A stretch of 64,000 bases of DNA from Hypholoma sublateritium FD-334 SS-4 (taxonomy: Eukaryota > Basidiomycota > Agaricomycetes > Agaricales > Strophariaceae), in assembly GCA_000827495.1 (NCBI GenBank), contig KN817524.1, positions 312,262 through 376,261 on the forward strand, read 5' to 3'. The notes below the pieces were generated by a model. That model ran no database searches, was not told the origin of the DNA, and worked only from the letters and a program-made list of their open reading frames with translations. Of this stretch, positions 10,401 to 23,047 are shown one piece after another; the stretch's first letter is position 1, and each line of letters begins with the position of its first letter. The position numbers were made by a program, and so were the translations under genes.

Positions 10401-11971
10401 CTTCGATATTAGGTCTACAACACATCACACATCTCTTGCAAATGGCAAAGCTATATCCAATCGAGGCCGCCGCCTTTTTGAGCAACACAATGCTCAACCT
10501 ATTACTGCCAAGCAATTTTCCGGTAAAAAACCCCCGTCTTTTCTCAAATTCAAGAAATCATCATCCGCAGAAAGACTGGCAAGCATCTCAGTCGATGAAC
10601 CTGTTTCTGAGCAAGCTATGGCCGACCCTCTAGAAACTTCAAAGCCTCAGACAACACCTCCAGCAGTCGGGGCCGCGGCCCCGACCCCGACTTCGCTCAA
10701 CAACACTGCAGACTACGACTATATTGCGAAATTAGTATGTCAGCGTGTTGGAGAAATGTTCACAAGTGCCTCGGTATGCCTACTCGTAGTTGGCCCTTAC
10801 AAACAAGTATTGAACAGTGCATATGTAGCAGCAGACCCCACATAAGAGGTCATTTCCGTGGCATTCGAACGCTTCTTTTCCTCCGGGTCATTCCGTTGCA
10901 CCGCATCAGGAACACGGTTTTCGTGGAAACCCAGCACAGACTGACCGAGAATTTAGAGGTATGGTTATTTCGTCTCGAAAGACTGCTACTTATCGCAGGA
11001 CTGACAAAATTACAGGCTGGAATAACGGCCCGCGTGTCTATCATAATCGTCCAGACGCTCACCCATATCCACGGCGCATAAATAACTTTGTCCGCCGACC
11101 TCAATCCAAACCTTATCCTTACAATCGCTATGGTCGTCATGAACATTCTCAGCCCTTCGAAGCTTCGCCGAACCGTGTTTTACAAGCTCCCGATGGCCGA
11201 CACCAAGAGCGCCAATCATGGAACAGAAGAGAAACCGATGTTCGTAATAACCAGGATTATCTGGGATACTTGAAGCCTGAACAAGCGAGGCCCTTTCGAC
11301 AACCCTCGGACAAGGCTTATTACGATCACATGAGTCGCGGCCAGTATGTGACTCGTGGGCGGTCGGAGGCTGTCGACGACCGCGTGGGGGTACATCCGGC
11401 TGCTAATGAAAAGGTAGACGAATTGGTGCAGAAAGGGGACTCAAAAGAATCTGGCGGGGAATATGGGCAGAGATCTCCACCGTTCGAGTCGCATCAGTCC
11501 ATTATCGCATTATGCTCTTCGGAAGTTCAAGAGAGCTTGCCACCAATACCACAGCCATCAAAAATGGTGAGCGCTCATACGAAGCCACGACCAGAGCATG
11601 CTCCACGCCAGAGGAGTCCCCCCCCATTCCTCCAACATGGTAGTAGGGACACAACACGGGCACCAATGAACACAGAAGGCTCAAACGAGACATCAACTGA
11701 CTCAGGCTCTTTCCGTACCCCTTCGCCTTCGCTTTCCATGGACGTATATCCCTGGCCGTCTTCGCCACCGCAAAAATCCCCACAGAGTCCTCAGATCAAT
11801 ATTGCAACCACATCAGAGGATCAAGATATAGATGACGATGACTGGGAAGGAAACTACGGGTTGAAAGAAGACGAAATTCAACAGTCACCAGCCAAATTCA
11901 GGGTCGACCCCTCCCGAGAAAGGGAGGATGATGTACAAATGTATGACAATCCTTGGTTGAGTTCATCATGA
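7458..11971 (+). CDS. JmjC-domain protein with Cys-rich zinc modules (putative histone demethylase)
   Basis: Nine exons (7458-8037, 8089-8190, 8243-8849, 8902-9477, 9533-9614, 9668-10045, 10108-10773, 10829-10958, 11016-11971) give 1358 residues. A Ser/Pro-rich start is followed by the JmjC core. HKD (in TPCHKDLCASSG) fits the HxD iron ligands, and H in PPRSCHQVVNTG fits the distal iron ligand. After the core come two Cys-rich modules: FVCDFCAGD to CACGG, and CSGDEHPHE to KKC with further Cys and His. The last about 650 residues are disordered, with a KKRK basic patch and an acidic end. JmjC enzymes are Fe(II)/2-oxoglutarate oxygenases that demethylate lysine. The substrate cannot be told. 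The exon 4 donor at 9478 was chosen because it alone keeps the frame. Confidence 0.85.
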
Positions 11972-12482
11972 TATTTCAACTGTTAATATTATACGAACTC
12001 TCATTCATTTCTGGTTTTTACGTCACTGTGCTATCGTGCTGTCGTGCTACTATGCTCTCTTGTATTACGTAATGTTATATCCAAATATACCCCATTAATA
12101 TCATCAGTGTTGACATGGACAACTACCATCAGGGTCTGCCATTTACCGATGTATGCACAAGGATGTGTCCCCTAAGATACTAAAGACAATAACATTTTCT
12201 CGATATTTAGGATATGCGAATTTCCATTCGATATATTGCTAGTGACATGGTATATAATCATCCCAAAATCATATACAGGCAGGCGTGAGATAAGGAGTAA
12301 AGAGTGTCGATTACTAGGGGAGTTGATAGAGGGTATAAAACATGAACGAGTGGCTTAAGGGTATGCAAGAAGCAGGAGTTCGCGTGAGAAGACTGATTAT
12401 TCAGAAGCCCATTGATTAGCGTAGACATGAAAAGGAGCAATCAAAGAAATATGACTTGATAGGTTTTGAAGGCGAAGGTGAT
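11972..12482. other. Convergent intergenic, 3' ends of JmjC and CK1 genes
   Basis: About 510 bp, AT-rich, between two stop codons facing each other. It probably holds both 3' untranslated regions. No RNA gene or extra frame was seen. Confidence 0.5.
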
Positions 12483-14475
12483 CTAACATCGGCATGTAAA
12501 GATTCTGACGAAGATCGAGGGTTTTGATTGTTCGTCGTGGCCATGTTGTCCATGTCCTTGTCCTTGGTAGTCCTGTGCAACACCGACTTCGCCGGCTCTT
12601 GCACGTACATTGCTCACGGCTACAGGTGCTGGCCCGCCCGTGGTCACCATAGGCGAGGTTCGGCCGTATGGTTGCTGTTGGTTCTTGAATTGCTCGTGTT
12701 GCTGTGAGTATTCGTAACCAGCGCCGATGCCTGCATTGGCGTATGGATGTTGGCCACTGGTTCGCTGATTGCTGCCGATGGGTATATGGACTTGAGCTGC
12801 CGCGGAGTGGCCTGTCATCTGCCCAGGCGTGAGGGCCGCAGGAACCTTCCGTTGCTTAGATCCATGTCTTACAAGGGCAGGAGAAGGAGGTACCATATTT
12901 CCTGGTTGTGCTTGAGAGCGCCTCCTATCATCGCGATCTTTACGTCTATCCGGGTATCCATTGTTTTCGTTCTGAACTCTTGCGAGCATTGCACTTTGAG
13001 TCTATGAGCCGAAGTTAGACGAGGAATGTTAAGGAAACAAGATATCTAACCGTAGAAGCTTCCCAGCCCTTTCCATCTGTCCATTGCATTAGCATAAACA
13101 TACATATCGAAGGGAGATAACAAATACCATTGAGGAGGTTCCAATCAAATACGCTATCGTCCACGTCCCCATTACCTCTGAGAACCTTTGTAAAAAGTTC
13201 TCGCAAGAAGTCGTAGTCCGGGGTCTCCTCAAACCCAAGTTTGCGAACATAATTGAGATATATACCAAATTCCTCTGTAATTAAATTTAGCTCGTAACTA
13301 TAAGTGAAGAAAGGAAGCTGACCTGGGAAGCCTTCGCAGAGCTCCTTGATCGGCGTAGTTTGCTTCTTTTCCCCGATCTTTTCGTACTTCTGCTTATTGG
13401 TGGCAGCTTTCAGTCCTTGCCAGGGTAGACTGCCTCGTAAGAAGTACATGAAGACATGACCAAGCGCCTCCAGGTCATCTCTGCGCGACTGTTCTGTGGC
13501 GCCGCACAATCGAGTCTTAGTACGAGATCACAGCTAACGGGCCAAGGTGGCGCACCTCTGCCAAGATGTGTGTTGATACTCATGTATCGAGCGGTTCCAC
13601 TCAGACTCTTTCTCTCTCGATAAGGGATATGCTGCTTTGTTTTTGGATCGCGGTACTGCTTGGCCATACCGAAATCGACAACATGCACAACTTTGTGAAA
13701 ATAAGGTCATAGCGTGGCTTTAGAGTTTAAGTAGGTTACACTCACCATTGGCACCTTTCGTTCCAGGACGACCTATGAGGAAGTTGTCGGGTTTGATGTC
13801 GCGGTAGATGAGATTCTTCTCGTGGATTGTTTGTACGCGCGTAAGCTGGAGGGGGGTTGAACAGGCGTTCTGGAATTTGTTGTACTTTCTGCTCACCATT
13901 TGCTTCGCTGCCATGCACACGGTCTTTATAGAGAATTTCCGACCACACATATCAAACAAGTCCTCTAAACTAGGGCCGAGGAGATCGATAACGAGGATGT
14001 TATGGAGGCCTTCCTGCCCGAAATGGTATATTTGCGGGATACCCGCTGCGCAGGAGAAGCTTTGATGGTAAGTAACCACACAGGAGCCACTGCACATAGG
14101 TCAGAGAAACGGTCAACGCACTGCAGCCAGCCAATATACGATACGAACGACATTCGTCTCGAAGTTGGGGCGCCTCAGCCTTTCGGGGCTCCTGGTAGAC
14201 GACAGTGTGATCAGTCAAGGTCAGGAGGAAACCAGCCAGCAAGCTGTCGACGACAATGTAACGCACAAACTTGATAGCTACTGTCTGTGAATTGAGTAGA
14301 TTCGTGCCTAGGTCACCAAAAGAGAATTCAATAGGTCAGATGTGCAAGAGCTTCTAGCAAACCGATGTCCACCTTCAAAGATGACCCCGAATGAGCCTTC
14401 GCCGATTTTCTTGCCGACACGGTAGTGGACGCCGACAAGGTTGGCGGTTGAGGATGACTGAGAATGAGAAGTCAT
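12483..14475 (-). CDS. Casein kinase I (membrane-anchored YCK/Cki type)
   Basis: The kinase domain starts after about 15 residues with [16 protein letters not shown] (glycine loop). It carries the CK1 signatures [14 protein letters not shown] (catalytic loop), [11 protein letters not shown], and [20 protein letters not shown] in place of the usual APE motif, then [20 protein letters not shown]. The tail of about 170 residues is Gln/Pro-rich and ends FTCRC, with two cysteines in the last three positions. That suggests palmitoylation and a plasma-membrane or vacuolar location, as known for yeast Yck1-3. At least eight short introns are needed; the fifth exon block near 13720-14050 is well defined. 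CK1 kinases act in nutrient sensing, endocytosis and morphology. Confidence 0.93.
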
Positions 14476-14706
14476 TTTATGGCGGAGGAAATGGCCTGCA
14501 GGGCCTGATAGTCTCTGTGCTGCAGTAAGGGAAGGGAGATCAAGGCAAACAGACAATCCAACTCCGCCCAAATTGGATTTAACAAATAAGTATATCCCGA
14601 CAAATCGCAACCTCGTGCTAAATTTTGCATGTATAACACAAGTCAACTAAATACGACTTGTATGTAGATTTTTGTAGATATCTAACCGCCTATGAAGTTT
14701 CGAACA

Positions 14707-17097
14707 TTATGTGACAAAGGGAAGTTGCACGGGTTGCAACGTTCCTTTGAACCCAAGTCCCACCCGGACCATGAGTGACATCACTATAGTCAATACTGAC
14801 CACTTTATGATGTTGGACAGCCTTCTCTGAGCATTCCAGGCTTCTGCACCTACTGCATGATACAGCTCCCATTTTGGTCGACGGCAAAACCACCAGAACA
14901 GAGCTACAGGACCGGGAAATGTCGCAACAATTTTTGTTTTACTATCCCGGCCAGCTTGATAGTAAGAAACGCAGTCAGTCCACACCGAGTTCTGGAGCCG
15001 TTTCTGGAGCCAATCATTGTATTGATCAGTGGCATCATGGGTGATCTCGAATGACTTCGCCTTGCGCTCTAGAACGGGTTGTATTAGCTTGGTAGCGAGG
15101 TTAATCTAGTAAAGGGTGAATTTGCTCTTGTAAACACGGCCGTCTTTTCACGCGACTGTGGGACTTACCTGCGCCTCTTCGCTGAAAATAACAGATGCAT
15201 GACCGGAAGCGACATTTGGACCTAAAAATTGTCAAACCAACATGTTCCGCAGTTCGTTGAAAAAGTATTTCGGACCTACCCAACAGGATGTACAAGTTTG
15301 GAAACCCAGGGACACATGACCCGAGATACGCCGTTGCGCCACCTTTGCTGGCAAAGTATTCATGCATGGTGCTCCCATGACTTCCGCGGACGTTCAGCTG
15401 AGGAGCCTCCTATTAAGTCGCATCCTATCAATCTCCAAAATATCAAGTTAAACTGAGAGGTAAGGAAGCGCACCACTGAGTAGCCTGTACCAAATATGAT
15501 TACGTCCAGAGGAATAACTTCCCCGGTCTTAAGCTTAATACCATTCTTCACGATTCTTTCGATACCGTCCCAGCGTAAGCTGACATTTGGCCGGGACAGG
15601 GAATCTAGATAATCAGGGTCCACGATAATGCGTTTGCATCCAGGTGCTAGATTTCATTTTGAGTAGCATTTGATAGTTAGGGTACAATCAAATGAAACAA
15701 GGGTCTGAGTATTACCGTATTTAGGTACCAACATATCCCATTGGTCCTTGGAAGCTTTGCTTCTAATATACGAAGTAAGAGTCTTTATGAAGATGAGTAT
15801 CACCGCAAAAACGGGGGACTACAATGCTAACCTTCCTCGTGATATTGACGAGCATTCTGTTGTTCTTTCGAAAAATAAGAAACGCAATATCCGACTGCGA
15901 AAGGTGAACATTTGAGAATGACTCCGAAACTGGAATTTCCCAAAATATACAAACCCTAGCCATGAGCCAGTTGCGGTAGAACCGCATAACAAAAGGTATA
16001 CGAGCAAACATCCATTGGACCCAGGATGGGTATCGATAATTCTCCTAAATATCAGAGGAGATGAGACAAAGAAGCATTTGAAACAAAAGGCGAGATGCAC
16101 ATACCCTTGGTAGATACCACTGAGGTGTGCGGCAGAAGTTAACAAGTTCCACGGTCGGATCCTCCGTTATTTGAGGGATAAACTGGGCCCTGTGAACAGC
16201 GCAAGGACCGCGCCCATGAATACGCACACTTTCACAAACCACTCATATAGAATACGCACGAGGAGCACCCATTCCCAATGACTCCAACCCGCTTCCTCTT
16301 CAAAATCACATCGTGCCTCCACCGAGCCGAGTGGAACAGCTCACCCTTGAAGTCTTCTCTTCCCGGGATGTCTTTGGGGTACAGGGGAGCTTGGAACCCG
16401 CCGATAGCGTAGATCATAACCTCCGCCTCCTCTGTTGCTCGCTCGCCCGTCCGCACGTTCTCGAGCTCGAAGCGGTAACGTTGCGTCGCGTTACTCCACT
16501 CCGCGGACACGACCGCCGTGCCGAGTACGGTGTGCCGCGCGAGGTCGTACTTATGCCAGAGACCCTCCCAGTACGCGCGCAGCTCCGGCTGCGTTGCGAA
16601 AAGGGCTTGCCAATGTGGGTTAAGGTCCGTCGAGAGACTATACCAATGGCCGGGCACGTCAGAGCCGCATCCCTAATTCAGAGGACGATCGTTCATCGAT
16701 GCTAAGCGCGCAAAAAGAGCAGAGAAGCATACAGGATAGGTGTTGTCCTAGAATAGATATGAGGTGGAGGCCGGTAGGATAGGAATGAACAAGCGCACCC
16801 TCCAGGTGCCACCAACAGCATCCGCCTGTTCATAGATCTATGTACAAACCTCCCTTAGTATCAGACTGGGCGCCATATGAGCAATTGAATGCGCACTGTG
16901 ATGTTGTCGAATTTGAGCTTTGTCTTCAGGTTTATTGCAGCAGATATTCCAGCAAGACTGTTGCAGCGGAGGAAATTAAAGAAGGGCACATCAGCTGAGC
17001 TTCTTACTACCGGGTGACTCGGCGTAGGCAATGTCGATAATACGTACCCCGCACCGACAATAACAACACGGGGAGTGTGCTTCCCGTTTCCCGACAT
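14707..17097 (-). CDS. FAD-dependent monooxygenase (FMO / Baeyer-Villiger type)
   Basis: The first exon ends in VVIVGAG and continues across an intron as LAGISAAINL, completing the GxGxxG FAD site. A short exon reads IYEQADAVGGTWR. FKGELFHSARW near the middle matches the FxGxxxHxxxW signature of Baeyer-Villiger and N-hydroxylating monooxygenases. GVIGNGCSS is the NADPH-binding GxGxxG region, and VIIFGTGYS fits the conserved C-terminal ATG/GTG motif. The end is LQPVQLPFVT. Such enzymes insert one oxygen atom into ketones or other small molecules using NADPH. Substrate is unknown. At least eight exons are needed; ends of some middle exons (15620-16230) are approximate. It is not part of an obvious metabolite cluster. 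Confidence 0.88.
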
Positions 17098-17813
17098 AGC
17101 TAATTAGAGAATACCTATCGAGGGGGGAAGGAAAGGTGAAGCGACGTGGCTCTGTCGGAGGTACAAATCGACGTTGGAACTTGGATTGCATAATGCATGC
17201 GCATGATTTTTTATGATATCTTGATGATATCCGTTCTGCATTTTGACCTAAATAAAGCACTTCCTCAAGTCTCAATGCGACATAGTCAATCGTCCAGTCT
17301 CGCATCTATGCTCCCGTTATCCAGGCTCTCGCACCGAACATTTTACAATTGCCACAATGAAATTATCGCATAGAAAACAGGTGATGTAGAACGAAGAGTA
17401 CAGCGATTTCGCAAGGCGCACAGAATAAGTGCAGAAAGCAACAAAAGTATCAAAACCAAAAACTCAAAGACGGAGGGGGGAGCGCGTGAAGTGGATGGCG
17501 ACCGGGAGGATTTGAAATGGTGTGGGGAAGTAACTGGATCCGTTTATACGCCGCCAAGACTGTCTATGCAGATTTGAAATGATAAACGAGACTTGGAAGA
17601 ACTTTAGCCTTGTACTTATTATCGGATTATGGTGGAGCCAATGCCTTGGGTGCAGCTACGCAGTCATATTCCATGAAGCACCCCGAACGACTCAGCGGAA
17701 TTCAAAGCTGGAGGTGGTCAACTCTTGCACATGGCTAAGCGAAAGCTGCTGGTATCTGGGGAAATTGTATTTTTAGCTCCAACAAATGACAGACTCAATT
17801 AGTGCCGCTTCAC
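17098..17813. other. Intergenic: monooxygenase promoter and GID4 3' region
   Basis: About 715 bp between the monooxygenase start and the GID4 stop, both genes on the minus strand. Purine-rich runs occur at 17450-17490. The stretch 17579-17776 is open on the plus strand but has no family features. No RNA gene was seen. Confidence 0.45.
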
Positions 17814-19149
17814 TCACGGCTCGGAGTTCTGATGATAATAGAATCCGCTCATTGTGGCTACTGGTGGATCGATGGGAACGACGGGCGTGCCCCGGCTACG
17901 GACGCTCGAGTTTCTTCGTGTCCGCGACTGGCTCTTGCTTCTCGTTCGCCGGTGGAAGAGAGGATGCGAATCCTCGCTCTCAGGAGTCAGAGGATATTGA
18001 GTGGATTCAAGCTCGTCCAAGGCATCATCTGTTGGGGAAGATGCATTGGTAGCAGGGTTGAAGTCGACGCATACATAGTAGAAACCTAATGAGGGGGATA
18101 TAAATATCAGCATAGGAGGCTTCGCGCGACAAGAAGAGGCTGGCTGGCCTGCAAAGCTTGCGCCGTTGATATCTTGGACGCGATGATCAGGCACGAGGAA
18201 TCGCTCTTTCCACCTCATGAAGACCACCCCGCGGTCCCTGTCATCCAGTGTCATATGCGGGCGCTTCGCTTCGTGCCTAATCTTCTTGAACGCAGGAAAC
18301 CGCGACCAATGCACAAGGTCTTCGTGCTGTGTCGCGCCCCAATTCTGTGTCAGAAAACCATAGCGGTTACCAATAATCTCGGCATCGAAGTAGGTTGTGA
18401 GCTCCGGCCAGTCATCTGTTAGTCCGCGGATTCTGAGGTAACCGCATAGACTGGACGCAGTGAAATTGACATCCTAGCAGGTGGTCAACACCTCTTCCAT
18501 CTGACTAGAGCATACAGCAGAAGCAACCCACCACGATAGTAACATTGACGTCGTAGCTATTCCTGCCACTCTTCTGCGTACCCTGGTATGTAGCACCGGG
18601 ATAAAGGCAGTGGTGAGTCGGCAATCGGATGCGCAAACGAGTAACATCGGCCAGTGGGTCGGCCGGCTTCTGCGCTTGTAGCTGCTGCTGATGCTGGGTC
18701 GCCGGCGTCTCATATGGCAAGGTAGAAGAAAAGTGGGTAGAGTGGGGGTGCAATGACGAGGTAGTAGGAATATTACATTGTATAATTGATAGTACAGGTT
18801 TCTTCGGATAACTGGCAGACGGTATTGGAGACGAGTGGTAGGAGTCGGAGGAAGAAGCCAGAGAGTTCTCATAGGCGGCTATGTCCTGCTGTGGCCGCCT
18901 CGAATTCGATAAGATAGGACTGTCATGAGCGGGAGGTGGTCGTAGAGCGTAGGGCGTGTCTTGGTCGATCCTAAGCTGCCTGTGTGACGAAGGGTCGATG
19001 GGGCGTTCGCGGCAGAGCGCGCAAACAAGTGGCTCTGCAGGCGAAAGGAAAAATGGGAGTGCAGAATGGCAGGAAGAACATATCTTGACCTGGGCGTTGG
19101 AGGCGATGTCGACAGAGGGTTCTGGAACGGCGAGCTGCTCTGAAGGCAT
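17814..19149 (-). CDS. GID4: GID4/VID24 family degron receptor of the GID/CTLH ubiquitin ligase
   Basis: The C-terminal two thirds carry the Vid24 fold: LYPGATYQGTQKSGRNSYDV, then CGYLRIRGLTDDWPELTTYF, then NWGATQHEDLVHWSRFPAF and RWKERFLVPDHRVQDINGAS. The last recognised part is FYYVCVDF. In yeast this subunit binds N-terminal proline degrons of gluconeogenic enzymes and hands them to the GID ligase. The N-terminal 170 residues are Ser/Pro/Gln-rich and begin with two CxxC pairs (CSSC, CALC) about 20 residues apart, which look like a small zinc ribbon and are not part of the yeast protein as I know it. The C-terminus has an RS-rich insert between the last strands. Three exons or more. Confidence 0.93.
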
Positions 19150-19467
19150 TGGTGGTTAGAAGGAGAGAGAGTCCAGACAGGATCACGCCGCTAACCCAAC
19201 ACGTGCTACCGATGGCAGATACATAGCCTAAGTACGCTCAAGTTCTTAGATATAGATTCGGAATTATAGCCCTGCCGAACCGTACGTACGAAACTTCCAT
19301 GTCGGCAGATAATAGATTTTATTCGGACAACGCATTGTCGTGGTTAATATATATGAAGCAACAGTCTATATACAATTAGATAAAGACTGCCGAAGATATC
19401 AACGTCCGTTCAATATTATGCAGCGAGTCGGCGAGGTTTGCGTCCAGATGTCCCATGTCGATTTTGC
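19150..19467. other. Intergenic: GID4 promoter and MFS 3' region
   Basis: About 320 bp. The part near 19230-19380 is AT-rich. No gene or repeat was recognised. Confidence 0.45.
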
Positions 19468-22316
19468 TTAAGGGTATTCTTTCGATATCTTCGACTCCAT
19501 CGTCGTGGGTCTCATGGTAACATCATCCGATGCATCGCCTTCCGGCGTCTCTTTCTCCTTCCCAATGGATCGGCTAGCGCTGGCAGCATCCTCCATTACC
19601 TCTGATATTTCGGCACTCCCCTTTTCGCCTGAGTCCAAATCTTGGTCACCGGCTACTCCCTTTTCAACGTCGCCCTTGTCTCCCTTCCCAGGTTCGGTAC
19701 GAACAATCGTGCGCTTCAAGGTATAGGCTTTGATGAACAGGACTGTCATCGGAGAAAAATAGATCAACATAATTCGCATAGCCTTCACAGGGGATATATA
19801 TAACTTACCCATAATAAATCCAACACCCACGATAGGCGTCATTACTATCCAAATCATAGATATTGATTTTGTATACGCTTGTATAACGGCGGCTCGCGTC
19901 ACAGGGTCCTACGAAAATCGGTTAGAAAATAACGTAACGAACGAAATTGAATCAAACATACAGCAATATCTTTGAGCTTGCGCACACTCTCACTTAGTCC
20001 AGCAGGTGAGGTATCCAGGGTTAAGCCAGGTATACGCGCCACCTTTTTTCGAATTACCTATAGGAATAAAGTCAGGTCTTTTTCCCTCTCGGTTCAAGCA
20101 TTCCTCACGCTTGCGTAGATTGCTTGGCCAATAGATATACCGACAGTTGCGCCGAGTGTTCTGATGAAACCAAACGTCGCGGTAGTAGTGGCCATGTCCT
20201 TGATTGGCATAGCAGCTTGTAGACCAATAAGGGGTGTCTACAAGGACGTTTTAACATTTACCTCGTTAAAGATACACGGTGATTGGTCACCTGGAATATA
20301 CAGCCCAGGCCGATGGCTGCCACGAGTGGATAGACCACTTTTACAGCTCTACAAATGTTTTTTATCAATAAGTTTCGACGTGCATGACGGGGACATACAC
20401 TGAGGATAAAGAATCCAGCATGGTCATCAAACCCATGCCCGTGGCAAAGATCGCGAAGGCTACCCACATCACAGGTCGATATTGCCCTGTGCGAGAAACG
20501 ACGATGCCAGAGACGGCTGATGTGGCTGCACACCCCAGAGAATAAGGCAGCATCCTGTGAGATACCTTCAGTAAGGATTGTTTTACGGCTGTACAGAAAG
20601 ACGAACTCCACTCCGGATCTCGTTGCAGAAGCGCCTAAAACTTGGAAATACAGCGGAAGATAGTAGGCCCCCGAGAAGAATGCAAGAGCGTGCAGGAACG
20701 TCACGATCAAAAGGATGGCAGTTGTGCGCGTCTGTTGGATGACTGAGATGAGTCAAAAAAGAATCTTCGAAAAAAAATCCGCACGTAGAACAAACGAGGA
20801 GGAATAATGGGCGAACGCTTCGTGAATGCTTCATTGATGGCACCGCTGACAAGTGCAACAACGCCGATAGCGAGAAGGATAATTGTTTGTTTCGAAGACC
20901 CTGGAAGTAATGAATACCGCAAATTTATGAAATTAGATGGGAATTCACTCACAACTTGTCTCGCTCTCGTTGAAACCGAGAAGCAGAAGAATCACACCGC
21001 CGACGATCAGGAACAACCCAATGAAGTCGAATTCCCGCGTATGTACTTCCAAAGACTTCCCTTGGTGCGGATTGAGGTTGAGGAAGAAGAACAACAGAGC
21101 AGCAGCGACGCCACCGGTAGGCCTGTTTCCATTTCATTGACAGTTCAAGGCGACGGGACACAATGCCGATCTTACAGATTGATGAAAAAACACCTAATAA
21201 TCTAGAGGTCAGGTATGGTAGGACGAATAGTAACAGATAAGGTTTACCATCTCCACGACACATGATCAGTGAAGACCTAAGCTCGAGGAAGTCGGTCTGC
21301 AAAACGCGTGTAAATGACAAATTTCCGGACGCACCCCTCCAAGAAGCGGTCCAACTACACTGGCGATTCCCCATGTGGCTCCAATAAGACCTCCGTACTT
21401 GCCTCGTCTAGTTAAAAGTAAGCTTATTATGCGTATTTGGACGGAGTAATGCTCAATGCTTACTCTTGAAGAGGCACGATATCACTGATGGTGATGTTGA
21501 CAAGTTGGATAATGCCTCCTCCCCCAATGCCTTGGACTGCCCTACATACTACTAACCAAGTCTGCAGAATTAAAGATTTGCAATATTAGTAACGTAAATC
21601 ATCAGCGCAAAGCAGTACACTGACAATATTTTGCGCTGCGCCGCATAGTGCCGATCCAATCTATTTCTGCATATAATTATTGGACAATGTTCTCGTGTCG
21701 AAGGAGCGCACCAGAAAAACAATAATAGAAGCGTAGAGGATAGGCTTTCGTCCTATGAGGTCTGAAAGTTTTCCATATAATGGCGAGAGGCTGCCGAACA
21801 CGACAGAAATAGTTTTCAAAGTCAGTGAAATTAGACATTGCCGCAACAATCGCGCAAAATTTCCCTCTCACCTGGCGGAAGCCAAGAGGTATGCCCTGGA
21901 AAGAATATCACGATCAAGACGCCACTGGATGAGGCATATGACGCACGTTCCGACCCAACTGTATTCTTTCCCGCCTCCAAGTTGTTGAACAATTGTAGGT
22001 AACGCTGTTGCAACGATAGTCTTGATGATGGAATTAGCACACAAAGGTGTGCAGGGACGAGGAGATAGAAGCGCGAACCTGATCTATAGCGGCTAAAAAG
22101 ACACAAGCCATAAGGCCTGCAAACACCTACACGCCCGCATTAAGTAGTGGCTCGGATGATTGAGTTCAGTCGACGGACAATAGGCAAACGATTGTGGGGG
22201 AGCAAATGTGTCTCATCGTTCTTCCATGAGGCACCAGGAGCTTTCTTAGAGGATGTAGAAGGGCCATCCCGGGGTTGAACAAGCTCCTCTGCCGGTTTGT
22301 TTTGCTCAGAAGGCAT
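19468..22316 (-). CDS. MFS transporter, DHA2-like (14-TM type)
   Basis: The polytopic protein carries [11 protein letters not shown] (MFS motif A, loop 2-3) and a [12 protein letters not shown] helix pattern. Many hydrophobic segments follow through 21900-19800. The start at 22316 gives [18 protein letters not shown] and a hydrophilic N-tail. The C-tail after the last helix ([12 protein letters not shown]) is about 80 residues, Lys/Glu/Asp/Ser-rich. DHA2 members export drugs, toxins or siderophore-like molecules by proton antiport at the plasma membrane; the substrate here is unknown. The gene has many introns (about ten), and several inner exon ends are approximate. It is divergent from Ran. 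A TTATAA box about 70 bp before the ATG supports this start. Confidence 0.87.
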
Positions 22317-23047
22317 GGCAAAAAAGACAGACGACAAGGTGTGGGGAGGAGAATATCAGGTATTCGCCGCTCCCACAGGTGCGTGGCTTATAAGTAGGAT
22401 AGGACCGCGCTGAGCGAGGTCCGCACCATAATTTGTTGACACATCGGGGAAAGGGCCCGACTGCATGAAGCTGCCGGCCGACCGTGGTTTTATACTCCGA
22501 TAGCGCAAAGACGCACCAAGCCGAAGTTGCCGCTCATCACGACTTTGGCCGACCTCCCAGCCGGCACCTATTTTCATAAGCAAGACGGAAGGCGACTAAC
22601 CGACAGCCGTTTCAAATTTAGTTTATCTGCGCGTTCGCAATGAATGATGCATACTTATGTGCTCAAACTACGCAGCACGGAGGTTGCGCGGAGAAATGCT
22701 GGAGGTTCAGAACTTTGCGGCGCGGCGGCCTTGACTCCTGGCCGACTCCTGGGCCTCAATCCAACTTTCCAAGTGCCGCAGGTCGCTTAATTTTGGTTTA
22801 CACTCAAATAATCTCTGGAAGTGTATGTATGGGAGGCATCTCGAGCTCAAAAGCTAAAGGGTTGGGCCCTTGGGGTTTACCGTTTAAATACTTGCAAACT
22901 GATTGGGTCTGGAGGAATGGCATGCGGAGCCGTGGGTTAGTTTCGGGAATCACCATTCATCGCAAACCTTATCTGACTCAATATTTTCTCATATTTCTTT
23001 GAAGTGCATCTTACCCTTAGACTCCACTTCTCCTCATCCTCAATATC
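22317..23047. promoter_or_regulatory. Divergent promoter region MFS / Ran
   Basis: About 730 bp between two start codons pointing apart. On the minus strand a TTATAA box (about 22388-22393) lies about 70 bp before the MFS start. CGG-rich triplets such as CGGCCGACCG (about 22474) lie further up and could bind Zn2Cys6 regulators, which is inference. The Ran side is pyrimidine-rich just before its ATG. No extra gene was seen. Confidence 0.45.

Noticed and set aside
22317..23047. Secondary-metabolite cluster around the MFS transporter and flavin monooxygenase
   Set aside because: GID4 lies between them, neighbours are housekeeping genes, and no synthase, terpene cyclase or P450 is present.
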